Source of the DNA: Deinococcus sp. AJ005
Lineage (GTDB): Bacteria; Deinococcota; Deinococci; Deinococcales; Deinococcaceae
Assembly (NCBI RefSeq): GCF_009017495.1
Contig: NZ_CP044990.1
Location: forward strand, 2,251,001 to 2,315,000
Length of the DNA stretch: 64,000 nucleotides
Direction of reading: 5' to 3'
Shown here one piece after another: positions 1 to 10,968 of this stretch (position 1 is the stretch's first letter; every line of letters begins with the position of its first letter). The position numbers and the translations under genes were made by a program. The notes beneath the pieces were generated by a model. It was not told where the DNA came from, ran no database searches, and saw only the letters and a program-made list of their open reading frames with translations.

Positions 1-515
1 CCCAGCGTGCGTTTGGCCACCACCGTCGCCAGCGCATACCCCAACCCCGCTGCCGCCAACACGCCCACGCCCAGCGCCGAGGCATGGCCGCCGCTCAGCC
101 CTCCTGCCACGGTCAGGCCCACACCGCCCAGACCCAGCAGCACGCTCAGGATCACGCGGGCGCTGGGAGCAATCTCGCGCACGCCCAAGCTGATCATCAG
201 CGTGAACAGCGGCGTGGTGGCGTTCAGGATGGCCGCAATGTTGCTGGACACGGTCTGCTCACCCCAGGCGAAAAAGGTCCACGGCACTACGTTGTTGAAA
301 AAGGCCACCAGCAGCAGCGGTCTCCACAGGCTGGCAGGAGGCAGGGTGTGGCGGCCCAACCGCAGCGCCATCCACAGCACCGCCGCACCGAACACGCACC
401 GGAGCAGCGCCATCCACAGCGGCGGAAAGACCTCGCCGCCCCACTTGATCAGCAGAAACGAGATGCCCCACACGGCAGAGAGCAGAAAAAGCTGGAAGGC
501 GTCCTGACGGGTCAC
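1..515 (-). CDS. EamA/DMT-family transporter (3' end beyond window)
   Basis: Reading the minus strand from a GTG at 515 gives an open frame of 171 codons that runs off the left edge of the window. The protein begins VTRQDAFQLFLLSAVWGISF and continues as alternating hydrophobic segments, with a Trp-Gly-Ile/SFLLIKWGG first helix and a FNNVVPWTFFAWGEQ segment typical of EamA drug/metabolite exporters. Family members have ten membrane helices; about five are visible here. The GTG overlaps the TGA of the flavin-binding gene in the four bases GTGA (512-515), so it is probably translated by coupling as the third gene of the operon. The substrate cannot be inferred. The family call is confident; the exact start is inferred from the overlap. 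Confidence 0.8.
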   Translation of the reverse strand, partial: MTRQDAFQLFLLSAVWGISFLLIKWGGEVFPPLWMALLRCVFGAAVLWMALRLGRHTLPPASLWRPLLLVAFFNNVVPWTFFAWGEQTVSSNIAAILNATTPLFTLMISLGVREIAPSARVILSVLLGLGGVGLTVAGGLSGGHASALGVGVLAAAGLGYALATVVAKRTL

Positions 516-1168
516 GGCCTGACTCTAGCGGGATCGGGCACGGCAGGGTTGGGAATGGCAGGACGCAGGCGGGCCAGTTCCGGCGTCAGAGCGGGCCAGT
601 CTTCGGTCTGATCAGTCATGGGCTGCCAGTTTTCCTTGCCACTCCAGCGTTCCACCGCCAGCGAGTAGACACTGGTGCACGCCAGATCGGCGTCCAGAAT
701 CGGGCGGGTCTGCTGGCCGATCCGCAGGTCAGGAAATAACCTTTCGGAGAGAACGCGCAAAGCCTCACGGGCTTCCTCCCGGTCTGTCAGGAGGCGGGCT
801 GTGCCAAAGGCCACGGCGCTACGGTACTGCACACTCAGTTCCAGCGGATTGTTGCTGGGCAGCAGACACCCGATTTCCGTGGCCTCGAAGGTGGTGGGGT
901 GGCCCAGGTGTTGACTCTGGCCCACATTCGCCCACAGCCGCCCAGTGATGTTGGTGTGGTACACGATGTCGTGCGCTTCGGGACGGTAGGCGAAGGCCAG
1001 CGTGGTGATGAAGGGGAAAGGCTGCCCGTCCTCCGACTGCCAGACGGTGGCCACCCGTCCGATGCCCACGCGGGCCAGCAATTCCTGAATCCAGGCGTCG
1101 TCGCGGCGATTCTGCGGGCGGCGGCTGACGGACGGGTCACGCTGCTGGGGATCGTAGAAATCGGTCAC
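512..1168 (-). CDS. Pyridoxamine 5'-phosphate oxidase-like FMN-binding protein
   Basis: A 218-residue protein starting VTDFYDPQQRDPS from GTG 1168, the start that makes a GTGA overlap with the stop of the upstream acetyltransferase; a longer frame to 1312 only covers the coding region of that gene. The body has the split-barrel pattern of NimA-like flavin-nucleotide-binding proteins: VGIGRVATVW, PFITTLAFAYRP, DIVYHTN and the SVQYRSAVAFGTARLL strand. These bind FMN or F420 and usually act as small-molecule reductases or oxidases; the substrate is unknown. It lies between an acetyltransferase and an EamA exporter, coupled to both by 4-bp overlaps, which hints at a small detoxification operon (inference). 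Confidence 0.8.
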   Translation of the reverse strand: MTDFYDPQQRDPSVSRRPQNRRDDAWIQELLARVGIGRVATVWQSEDGQPFPFITTLAFAYRPEAHDIVYHTNITGRLWANVGQSQHLGHPTTFEATEIGCLLPSNNPLELSVQYRSAVAFGTARLLTDREEAREALRVLSERLFPDLRIGQQTRPILDADLACTSVYSLAVERWSGKENWQPMTDQTEDWPALTPELARLRPAIPNPAVPDPARVRP

Positions 1169-1611
1169 GGCAACTCTTTCGCAAAGTGATGTGCCGTGAT
1201 GTTCATACCGTGCTTGAGGTACTGACGGTGGGCGGTAAAGCGGGCCGGGCCAACGCCGGAATCGAGGTGCAGGGCAACGCAACCCAGATGCAACGCCTCG
1301 GCGTCCAGCCACTCCAGCAGCGCGCGGGCGTGACCCCTGCCCCGTGCGTCTGGCAGGGTGGACAGGTCATCCAGGTACAGGATTCGCCCATAAGCCAGCA
1401 TCTCCATCACGCGGTATCCGGCTACGGCGGCAGCGTCCGTGCGTCCCTTCTCGAACGCGCCCGCCAGTCGGTAGCCCTTGGCCTGGGTAGCGGCCAGATG
1501 TGCGGCAAAACTCGCCTCATTTTCAAGTGCGGGCGAGTGGGAACGCAATTCACGCAGGGCGGGCAGAGCCAGAGCAGCGTCAGCGGCGGAAATGGCGCGA
1601 ACATGGTTCAT
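1165..1611 (-). CDS. GNAT-family N-acetyltransferase
   Basis: A 148-residue protein, MNHVRAISAADAALALPALR, with the GNAT acetyl-CoA core: a YLDDLSTLPDARGRGHARAL stretch gives the V/L-x-x-x-x-R-G-x-G pyrophosphate loop (residues ~88-98), followed by a conserved helix and a C-terminal SGVGPARFTAHRQYLKHGM segment usual in small GNAT enzymes. The acceptor is unknown. It is the first gene of a three-gene minus-strand operon with 4-bp overlaps. The ATG at 1611 lies six bases after a TAGTGT -10, with no Shine-Dalgarno sequence, so the mRNA is probably leaderless. An in-frame ATG was not seen immediately downstream (the ATG at 1604 is out of frame). Confidence 0.85.
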   Translation of the reverse strand: MNHVRAISAADAALALPALRELRSHSPALENEASFAAHLAATQAKGYRLAGAFEKGRTDAAAVAGYRVMEMLAYGRILYLDDLSTLPDARGRGHARALLEWLDAEALHLGCVALHLDSGVGPARFTAHRQYLKHGMNITAHHFAKELP

Positions 1612-1616
1612 TCCCC

Positions 1617-1623
1617 TACACTA
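1617..1623. promoter_or_regulatory. Shared bidirectional -10 element (TACACTA)
   Basis: The 17-bp gap between two divergent start codons (1611 minus, 1629 plus) contains TACACTA. Read on the plus strand TACACT ends 6 bases before the MocR ATG; read on the minus strand TAGTGT ends 6 bases before the acetyltransferase ATG. Both fit the leaderless -10 pattern, so the same seven base pairs may serve both genes. Confidence 0.6.
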
Positions 1624-1628
1624 GCCCG

Positions 1629-3095
1629 ATGGTGGCCCCCCAAAAAGCTCCACTTCAGACCAAACAAAGCAGTCCACTCACGGGCGATCTGCCCATTGCG
1701 CTGAATCTGAAACGCGGCGTGGAGCAACCCCTGCACGCGCAACTGGCCGAACAGTTGCGGGCAGCGGCGCTGTCAGGGGCGTTGCCAGCGGGCCTGACCC
1801 TGCCCGGTTCACGCACGCTGGCCGCCGGACTGGGCGTGACGCGTGGAGTGGTGGCCGACGCCTACGCCGAACTGGTGGCCGACGGTACGCTGGAGACGGC
1901 GGTGGGACAGGGAACGCGCGTCTCGCTGGGCGCGGCACAGGCCAGAGCTGTGGGCGGCGGCGCACCCGGCTGGTTCGTGCCCCCGCAAGGTGCCCCCGTG
2001 GACGGTCCCCGTCAGCCCGGAGGCATCCACTTCCGGGCCGGGGTGGCGACGACAGCCACGCTGGACATCCGGGCGTGGCGACAGGCATGGGCGGCTGCGG
2101 CGCGGGCCGACGTTCCGGGCGATTACGGCAATCCGGCAGGGGAACCGGAATTGCGCGCGGCGCTGGCCGCGTTCGTGGGGCGCTCGCGCGGGCTGGGTGC
2201 CACGTCAGAGCGCGTGCTGGTCACGGCGGGCAGCCTCCAGGCCCTGAATCTGATTCTGCGGCTGCTTCCCCCCGCCTCTGCGGTACTGTTCGAGGCCACC
2301 GGCTACCGCGCCGCGCGGCAGGCCATTCTGGACGCCGGACACACCCTGATCCCGCTGGAACAGGATGCGGACGGCCCCATCATCACCCCCGAAACGCCGC
2401 CCGCCCGGCTGGCCTACGTAACACCCAGCCACAGCTTTCCCCTCGGTGGGCGCATGAGCGTGCCGCGCCGACTGGCCATGCTGGAATGGGCCACGCAGCA
2501 CGACGCGCTGATCGTGGAGGACGATTACGACGGCGAATTCCGTTACGGTGCGCCGCCCCTGCCCACCCTGGCAAGTCTGGATTCCCAGGTCAGCCGGGTC
2601 CTCTACCTCGGCACGCTATCCAAGGTCCTGACGCCGGGCCTGCGGACGGGCTTCCTGATCGGCCCGCCCGCGCTGATGCCCACGCTGGTGCGCGCCCGCA
2701 CCTTGCTGGATTCGGGCCACCCGCTGCCCGTCCAGCACGCGCTGCTGCATCTGCTGAAAACGGGCGAGGTAGACCGCCACATCCGCCGCACGCGCCGCTG
2801 GCACGCCGGGGTGCGGGCAGTGCTGACCCGGATTCTGGAACCGCTGGCCCCGCGCGCCACGCTGGGCGGCATCGAGGCCGGGTTACATGTCTGCCTGTTC
2901 CTGTCCCCGCCGCTGGACGCGCGGGCCGTGGCCGCCGAACTCTCGGGGCGCGGTGTCCATGTGTCCACGCTGGATACCTACACCTTCGCCGGGGCCGTAC
3001 CAAACGCCCTGCTGCTGGGGTACGGCGGTCTGACCATTCAGCAGGCGGAAGCGGGCGCGTGGGAGATCGTTCAGGTCATTTCTGGAACAACTTAA
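1629..3095 (+). CDS. MocR-type regulator (GntR HTH fused to aminotransferase fold)
   Basis: A 488-residue protein. Residues ~17-85 form a GntR winged helix (PLHAQLAEQLRAAALSGALP, then GSRTLAAGLGVTRGVVADAY), followed by a linker and a fold-type I PLP aminotransferase domain with VEDDYDGEFRY (PLP-stacking/Asp region) and the lysine motif YLGTLSKVLTPGLRTGF. This is the MocR/PdxR architecture; members bind PLP and regulate vitamin B6, GABA or amino-acid genes, often a divergently transcribed neighbour. Here the divergent neighbour is the acetyltransferase/PNPOx-like/EamA operon, a plausible target because PNPOx-like proteins relate to B6 chemistry (inference). ATG 1629 is chosen because of the TACACT -10 six bases upstream; the open frame upstream overlaps the divergent gene. 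Its TAA shares TTAA with the convergent gene's stop. Confidence 0.9.
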   Translation: MVAPQKAPLQTKQSSPLTGDLPIALNLKRGVEQPLHAQLAEQLRAAALSGALPAGLTLPGSRTLAAGLGVTRGVVADAYAELVADGTLETAVGQGTRVSLGAAQARAVGGGAPGWFVPPQGAPVDGPRQPGGIHFRAGVATTATLDIRAWRQAWAAAARADVPGDYGNPAGEPELRAALAAFVGRSRGLGATSERVLVTAGSLQALNLILRLLPPASAVLFEATGYRAARQAILDAGHTLIPLEQDADGPIITPETPPARLAYVTPSHSFPLGGRMSVPRRLAMLEWATQHDALIVEDDYDGEFRYGAPPLPTLASLDSQVSRVLYLGTLSKVLTPGLRTGFLIGPPALMPTLVRARTLLDSGHPLPVQHALLHLLKTGEVDRHIRRTRRWHAGVRAVLTRILEPLAPRATLGGIEAGLHVCLFLSPPLDARAVAAELSGRGVHVSTLDTYTFAGAVPNALLLGYGGLTIQQAEAGAWEIVQVISGTT

Positions 3096-3664
3096 CGCCG
3101 GCCCTTGACCAGCCAGGCGTGTTCCTCGATGCCCGCCGCCTGATTCGCGGCCCGCGCCATCACGAACAGCAGGTCCGACAGGCGGTTCAGGTAAATCTGC
3201 ACTTCCCTGTTGGCCTCCTCCACTTCCAGCAGGCGGATCACCTCGCGTTCGGCGCGGCGGGCCACCGTGCGGGCGATGTGCAGCGTGGCGGCGGCGGGCG
3301 TGCCGCCGGGATGAACAAAGCCAGTGAACGGCGGCGCGGCCTCCTGGTAGCGGTCGATCATCGCCTCCAGAAAAGCGGCGTCTTCAGCGTCGATCCGGCT
3401 GATCTTCTTCTCGTAGACCGTGCCGGGGCGGGTGGCGAGGTCTGCGCCCAGATCGAATAGCGCGTTTTGCAGGTATTCCAGATCGGCGTCCAGCGTGGCG
3501 TCTGGCTTGTGGCTACGGGTGTTGTGGGCGCGGGCCAGACCGATGGCGCTGTTCAGCTCATCCACAGTGCCGTAGGCCTCCACGCGCGGGTGCGTCTTGC
3601 TCACGCGGTCCGCGCCGTAAAGGCCAGTGGTGCCGCCGTCGCCTGTCTTGGTGTAGAGCTTCAT
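3092..3664 (-). CDS. PduO-type ATP:cob(I)alamin adenosyltransferase
   Basis: A 190-residue protein beginning MKLYTKTGDGGTTGLYG, the diagnostic ATP-binding N-terminus of PduO-type corrinoid adenosyltransferases, with the conserved C-terminal motifs RTVARRAEREVI and YLNRLSDLLFVMAR. It transfers the adenosyl group of ATP to cob(I)alamin to make coenzyme B12, in the cytoplasm, usually as a trimer. ATG 3664 is the start because residue 1 aligns with the family and a TACGCT -10 lies seven bases upstream; a longer frame to 3802 is not family-like. The product is the likely ligand of the MerR/B12 sensor at 17.4 kb. Its stop overlaps the convergent MocR stop in the palindrome TTAA (3092-3095). Confidence 0.95.
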   Translation of the reverse strand: MKLYTKTGDGGTTGLYGADRVSKTHPRVEAYGTVDELNSAIGLARAHNTRSHKPDATLDADLEYLQNALFDLGADLATRPGTVYEKKISRIDAEDAAFLEAMIDRYQEAAPPFTGFVHPGGTPAAATLHIARTVARRAEREVIRLLEVEEANREVQIYLNRLSDLLFVMARAANQAAGIEEHAWLVKGRR

Positions 3665-3671
3665 GGGGCAC

Positions 3672-3677
3672 AGCGTA
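3672..3677 (-). promoter_or_regulatory. -10 element for the adenosyltransferase gene
   Basis: TACGCT on the minus strand, seven bases before ATG 3664, with no Shine-Dalgarno sequence: leaderless promoter pattern. Confidence 0.55.
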
Positions 3678-3710
3678 GTGGGTTTGGGAGCCATGGGGTG
3701 TGGGAACGGC

Positions 3711-3737
3711 AAAAAAGACCGCTGGAGAGAGGTCTTT
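3711..3737 (-). terminator. Intrinsic terminator after malQ
   Basis: On the minus strand AAAGACC pairs with GGTCTTT around a ten-base loop and runs into a T tract (TTTTTTGCC). It lies 70 bases past the malQ stop. Confidence 0.8.
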
Positions 3738-3806
3738 GGGAAACTTGATTTTGTTGTGGAGGAGGAAGGCCACCTCTCCCCCACTTCAGGCCAGTTCACC
3801 AATTGC

Positions 3807-5333
3807 TCAGTTGCCCTGCCGCCCGGTTTCCTCAGTCAGCGCACGCAGATTCGCCGCCAGATCGGGGCGGAGATCGCCCGCGTGATACCGCCAGGTCCAG
3901 TTGTGGTCCCCAGTGGTACCGGGCAGGTTCATGCGGTCGTCGGTGCCCAGGTTAAAGACATCCTGCAAGGGAACCACGGCCAGATTGGCGCGGCTCTCGA
4001 AGGCCAGACGCATCATCTGCGGTACGAAGGTGGTCTCGCTGGGGTCCGAGGACGTGTAGGTACGGAAATTGTGCTTCTCCAGTTCCTCGGCATGAACCCA
4101 CCAGCCGCGCGTGGTGTCGTTGTCGTGGGTGCCGGTGTAGACCACCTGATTCTCGCGCAGGTTGTGGGGCAGGAAGTCGTTGACCGCGAAGTCGCCGCCC
4201 CCGAAGGCAAATTGCAACACCGCCATCCCTGGAAACTCGAAGTCGTCGCGCAGCTTCTCCACATCGGGGGTGATCACACCCAGATCCTCAGCGATGATCG
4301 GCAGTACACCTAGCGCGTCGCGCACGGCCTGGAACATCTCGTGTCCTAGCGCAGGCACCCAGCGCCCGTGCATGGCAGTGTCGGCGGGAAAGGGAATCTC
4401 CCAGGACGCCGCGAAGCCCCGAAAATGATCGATGCGGATCAGGTCGAACAGTTTGAGACTGCCCTTGAAGCGCTCGACCCACCACGCGAAGTTGTCCTTC
4501 TGCATGGCCTTCCAGTCGTACAGCGGGTTGCCCCAGAGTTGCCCGGTTTCACTGAAGTAGTCCGGCGGCACCCCGGCCACCACGGTGGGCTGGCCCTGTT
4601 CGTCAAAGTAGAACAGATCGCGGTTGGCCCAGGCGTCACTGCTGTCCATCGCCACGAAAATGGGAATATCGCCGATGACCTCAATGCCCCGCTCGCGGGC
4701 GTAGGCGCGGATGGCATTCCACTGGCGAAAGAACAGAAACTGGATGAACTTGGTGCGCTCGATGGTCACGTTCAGGTCGCTGCGGGCCAGTTCCAGCGCC
4801 TCTGGCTGGCGGTCCCGCACGGCAGGTTGCCAGGCGTTCCAGGGCAGCCCGCCGTGCGCGGCTTTCAGGGCGGTGAACAGCGCGTAGTCGTCCAGCCACC
4901 CAGATTCTTCGGCCTTGAATGCCTCAAAATCCGGGGTCAGGTGTTCAGCAAATCCGCCCACGAACGAGATGTAGGCGCGCTCCAGCATCTGGTTGCGCCA
5001 GATGTATTGCAGGCCGAAATCCACCCTGGCCGGGGCGAAAACGGGCGTGGCTGCAAAGTCAGTCTCGTGCAGCAGGCCCTCGCTCCGCAGGGTGGCCAGA
5101 TCGATCAGGTACGGGTTGCCCGCGAACGCACTGAACGCCTGATAGGGGCTGTCGCCGTAACCGGTCGGCCCCAGCGGCATGACCTGCCAGTATTTCTGCC
5201 CCGCATCCGCGAGCCAGTCGATGAAGTTGCGCGCGTAGACGCCCAGTTCGCCAATGCCGTAGGGGCCGGGCAGGCTGGTGGGGTGCAGCAGAACGCCGCT
5301 GGAACGGGACAGGGTGAAGTGGGGCTGGGTCAT
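3807..5333 (-). CDS. malQ: 4-alpha-glucanotransferase (amylomaltase)
   Basis: A 508-residue GH77 enzyme that transfers alpha-1,4-glucan segments between malto-oligosaccharides in the cytoplasm, in maltodextrin and glycogen turnover. The catalytic residues are visible: nucleophile D302 in LIRIDHFRGF, acid/base E349 in IIAEDLGVI and the stabilising D404 in YTGTHDNDTTRGW. The length is the compact bacterial (Thermus-like) form of about 500 residues. The start is ATG 5333 because a full AGGAGG lies eight bases upstream; the open frame extends to 5474 without homology. It is one of the few genes in the window with a strong Shine-Dalgarno site and an untranslated leader. No other maltose genes are adjacent. 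Confidence 0.95.
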   Translation of the reverse strand: MTQPHFTLSRSSGVLLHPTSLPGPYGIGELGVYARNFIDWLADAGQKYWQVMPLGPTGYGDSPYQAFSAFAGNPYLIDLATLRSEGLLHETDFAATPVFAPARVDFGLQYIWRNQMLERAYISFVGGFAEHLTPDFEAFKAEESGWLDDYALFTALKAAHGGLPWNAWQPAVRDRQPEALELARSDLNVTIERTKFIQFLFFRQWNAIRAYARERGIEVIGDIPIFVAMDSSDAWANRDLFYFDEQGQPTVVAGVPPDYFSETGQLWGNPLYDWKAMQKDNFAWWVERFKGSLKLFDLIRIDHFRGFAASWEIPFPADTAMHGRWVPALGHEMFQAVRDALGVLPIIAEDLGVITPDVEKLRDDFEFPGMAVLQFAFGGGDFAVNDFLPHNLRENQVVYTGTHDNDTTRGWWVHAEELEKHNFRTYTSSDPSETTFVPQMMRLAFESRANLAVVPLQDVFNLGTDDRMNLPGTTGDHNWTWRYHAGDLRPDLAANLRALTEETGRQGN

Positions 5334-5417
5334 ACAGAAAACCTCCTGGGAGGGTGAGTGCGTTTGGAAGTGATTCCACAATCCTTGAACTGTGGCCAAA
5401 TCAATACCGCCGAGGAT

Positions 5418-5423
5418 AGTACA
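5418..5423 (-). promoter_or_regulatory. Candidate -10 for malQ
   Basis: TACTAT on the minus strand about 85 bases before the malQ ATG. No convincing -35 at standard spacing was seen, so this is only a candidate. Confidence 0.25.
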
Positions 5424-5475
5424 CGCGCCGGGTCTGAAACCCGCCTTCAAAGGGACGGTCAAGACCGGCGGCACA

Positions 5476-5519
5476 CGACTGCGCCCCCACCTCCTTGCCG
5501 GGGTGAGGGCGCACAGTCG
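5476..5519 (-). terminator. Large GC hairpin after the 5'-nucleotidase gene
   Basis: CGACTGTGCGCCCTCACC pairs almost fully with GGTGGGGGCGCAGTCG around a short loop, 40 bases beyond the stop codon. There is no T tract, so it may act with Rho or only protect the mRNA 3' end. Confidence 0.4.
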
Positions 5520-5558
5520 ATGAATTTACAAGAGGTCAGAGGCCGCGAATCATAGCCC

Positions 5559-7244
<1,686 letters not shown>

Positions 7245-7252
7245 GGGGGTCC

Positions 7253-7258
7253 ATCATA
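7253..7258 (-). promoter_or_regulatory. -10 element for the 5'-nucleotidase gene
   Basis: TATGAT on the minus strand, eight bases before ATG 7244; leaderless pattern. Confidence 0.55.
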
Positions 7259-7426
7259 AGCGCCTCTCATCCGCTGCGGATCAGGATCACAAAAACCAGC
7301 AGACCAGCACCAGACCTGGAATAGGGCCTGTCCGCTGATGCTGGACTGCGGCGATAGGCGGAACCATCCTGCATCTGGTCTGCCAGTTTGCTGAACCTGC
7401 GGGATAGAACGGGGCGGAAGGGCCAG

Positions 7427-7456
7427 AAAAAACTCCCCTCCCAGTTGGGAGAGGAG
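7427..7456 (-). terminator. Intrinsic terminator after the TetR gene
   Basis: On the minus strand CTCCTCTCCCA and TGGGAGGGGAG form a tight hairpin followed by TTTTTTC, 37 bases past the TetR stop. Confidence 0.85.
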
Positions 7457-7492
7457 CGCAGGGGAGGTGGACGGGGTGGCCAACACTCCAGC

Positions 7493-8191
7493 TCAGGCAG
7501 GCGTAGCCACGCGGGTCACGCGGTCAATCACGGCCCGTACTGCCAGCCCGAATTCTTCTTCGGCGGCGTTTTGCCTGATGTTCAGCACGCAGCTCAGGCC
7601 CTGCACCGGATCACTCTGCGCGCCGCCGGGCCGGGGCTGGGACCGGGTTTGAGACTGCTGGGGCTGCTCGGACAGGTGCTGCCAGCCGATGGCCAGGGCG
7701 TACAGGTGACGCAGCACGCGCACAGACACCTCACGTTCCAGCGGCATCAGCGCCAGCAGACGCTCCAGATGCGCATTCAGGTTCTGATAGAAGTCCTGAA
7801 GCAGTTCCGGGCGGACCCGGCGGTCCAGGACCGTTCCCAGCAAAACCAGCAGGCGGCGCACCGACTCGGAATCCTGCCCGGCCTCCAGCAGCGCGTCGGC
7901 CAGTTGCGGTGGCGTGCGGGGGCCACGTTCTTCCAAGGTCGCGGCAGCGCGGGCGATCCAGGCGGCCAGATGGCCGTCTACCAGCGCCAGGAACAGTTCT
8001 TCCTTGGTGTCGAAATACAGATACAGGGTGCCTTTGGCAAGCTGTGCGGCGCTGGCCACCTGATTCATGCTCAGGTCCGCATAGGGGGTGGTGGTCCAGA
8101 GATCTTCAGCGGCGCACAGAATATCAGCCCGGCGCTGCTGCTTTTCAGCCAGACTGCGCGCGCGCATGGGACGAGGTGAATGAGTGGTCAT
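7493..8191 (-). CDS. TetR/AcrR-family transcriptional regulator
   Basis: A 232-residue regulator. Residues ~12-62 hold the TetR DNA-binding domain: EKQQRRADILCAAEDLW, then LSMNQVASAAQLAKGTLYLY and FDTKEELFLAL, an almost textbook helix-turn-helix. The C-terminal ligand domain (~70-180) is not assignable to a known effector; the last 50 residues are Gln/Pro/Arg-rich and probably flexible. ATG 8191 is chosen because TATGTT lies eight bases upstream; the open frame extends to 8674 but across the intergenic region. No transporter or enzyme is divergently adjacent, only the 480-bp gap before pnp, so the target is unknown; autoregulation is the default guess. Confidence 0.88.
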   Translation of the reverse strand: MTTHSPRPMRARSLAEKQQRRADILCAAEDLWTTTPYADLSMNQVASAAQLAKGTLYLYFDTKEELFLALVDGHLAAWIARAAATLEERGPRTPPQLADALLEAGQDSESVRRLLVLLGTVLDRRVRPELLQDFYQNLNAHLERLLALMPLEREVSVRVLRHLYALAIGWQHLSEQPQQSQTRSQPRPGGAQSDPVQGLSCVLNIRQNAAEEEFGLAVRAVIDRVTRVATPA

Positions 8192-8199
8192 GAGGGCTG

Positions 8200-8205
8200 A
8201 ACATA
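8200..8205 (-). promoter_or_regulatory. -10 element for the TetR gene
   Basis: TATGTT on the minus strand, eight bases before ATG 8191. Confidence 0.5.
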
Positions 8206-8290
8206 GACTCCAGCACCGCCCCACCGCTGTTAAGTGCTTCACTCGCAGCCTTAATGGGGGTCCACTCAATGAATTGAGGAGGTTTGCCCA

Positions 8291-8341
8291 ATGCCGCACA
8301 GGAGGCGTGCCCGAACCACACGGCGAAAGCTCCAGTGTTAA
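8291..8341 (+). CDS. Possible 16-residue basic peptide
   Basis: A complete AGGAGG (8277-8282) stands eight bases before an ATG that opens a 16-codon frame, MPHRRRARTTRRKLQC, ending TAA at 8339-8341. Seven of the 16 residues are Arg and one is Lys. A strong ribosome-binding site is rare in this window, which is the only reason to list it. No promoter, homology or conserved partner could be judged, and a chance occurrence is quite possible. Confidence 0.15.
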   Translation: MPHRRRARTTRRKLQC

Positions 8342-8659
8342 AAATTGAGCAGAGGTGGTGGGCAGATCGTGTCCGACGCACTCCGCCCTGTATTGGAGGC
8401 CCGTATCTAAAAGTCTAGCTGTGGAGACGGGTCTCTGGACAATCGACGTTCCACTGATCCGAGGCATAGACGAGGTGGCGTGAACTTGGGGCATGCATGA
8501 CCGCACCGTGTATTCCTGATGTTGTGCGCTCCACGCAAGACGGTACCTGGCCTTCCACCCAGGCCAAAGCCGACAGCCGCCGCAATCCGTGTCAATCCAT
8601 GAAGAGTTGCCGCGATCCCACGGCGGTGCAGGACCCTCTTCACGGGGGACCGTGCGGGA

Positions 8660-8665
8660 TAGACT
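8660..8665 (+). promoter_or_regulatory. -10 element for pnp
   Basis: TAGACT seven bases before ATG 8673; no Shine-Dalgarno sequence; leaderless pattern. Confidence 0.55.
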
Positions 8666-8672
8666 GCCCCTC

Positions 8673-10841
<2,169 letters not shown>

Positions 10842-10886
10842 GGGAAAGGGTCGGGGCTTCCTGGCCTTGCTTGAAAGATAGGAGAG

Positions 10887-10925
10887 AAAAGAGCCACCCC
10901 AATCACAGAGGTGGCTCTTTTTTAT
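10887..10925 (+). terminator. Intrinsic terminator after pnp
   Basis: AAGAGCCACC pairs with GGTGGCTCTT around an eleven-base loop and is followed by TTTTTTATT. Confidence 0.9.
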
Positions 10926-10968
10926 TGGTTTGCGGGCTGATCTATAAAACTCGCACCGCGCCCCATTC

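Larger units (their letters stand above)
8192..8672. other. 481-bp intergenic region, TetR gene to pnp
   Basis: This gap holds the -10 elements of both flanking genes and one tiny reading frame at 8291-8341. No tRNA cloverleaf, terminator with T tract or long repeat was found. Short inverted stretches (for example CCTGG-8-CCAGG near 8548) lack terminator features. Most of the gap is unexplained and is unusually long for this window. Confidence 0.4.
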
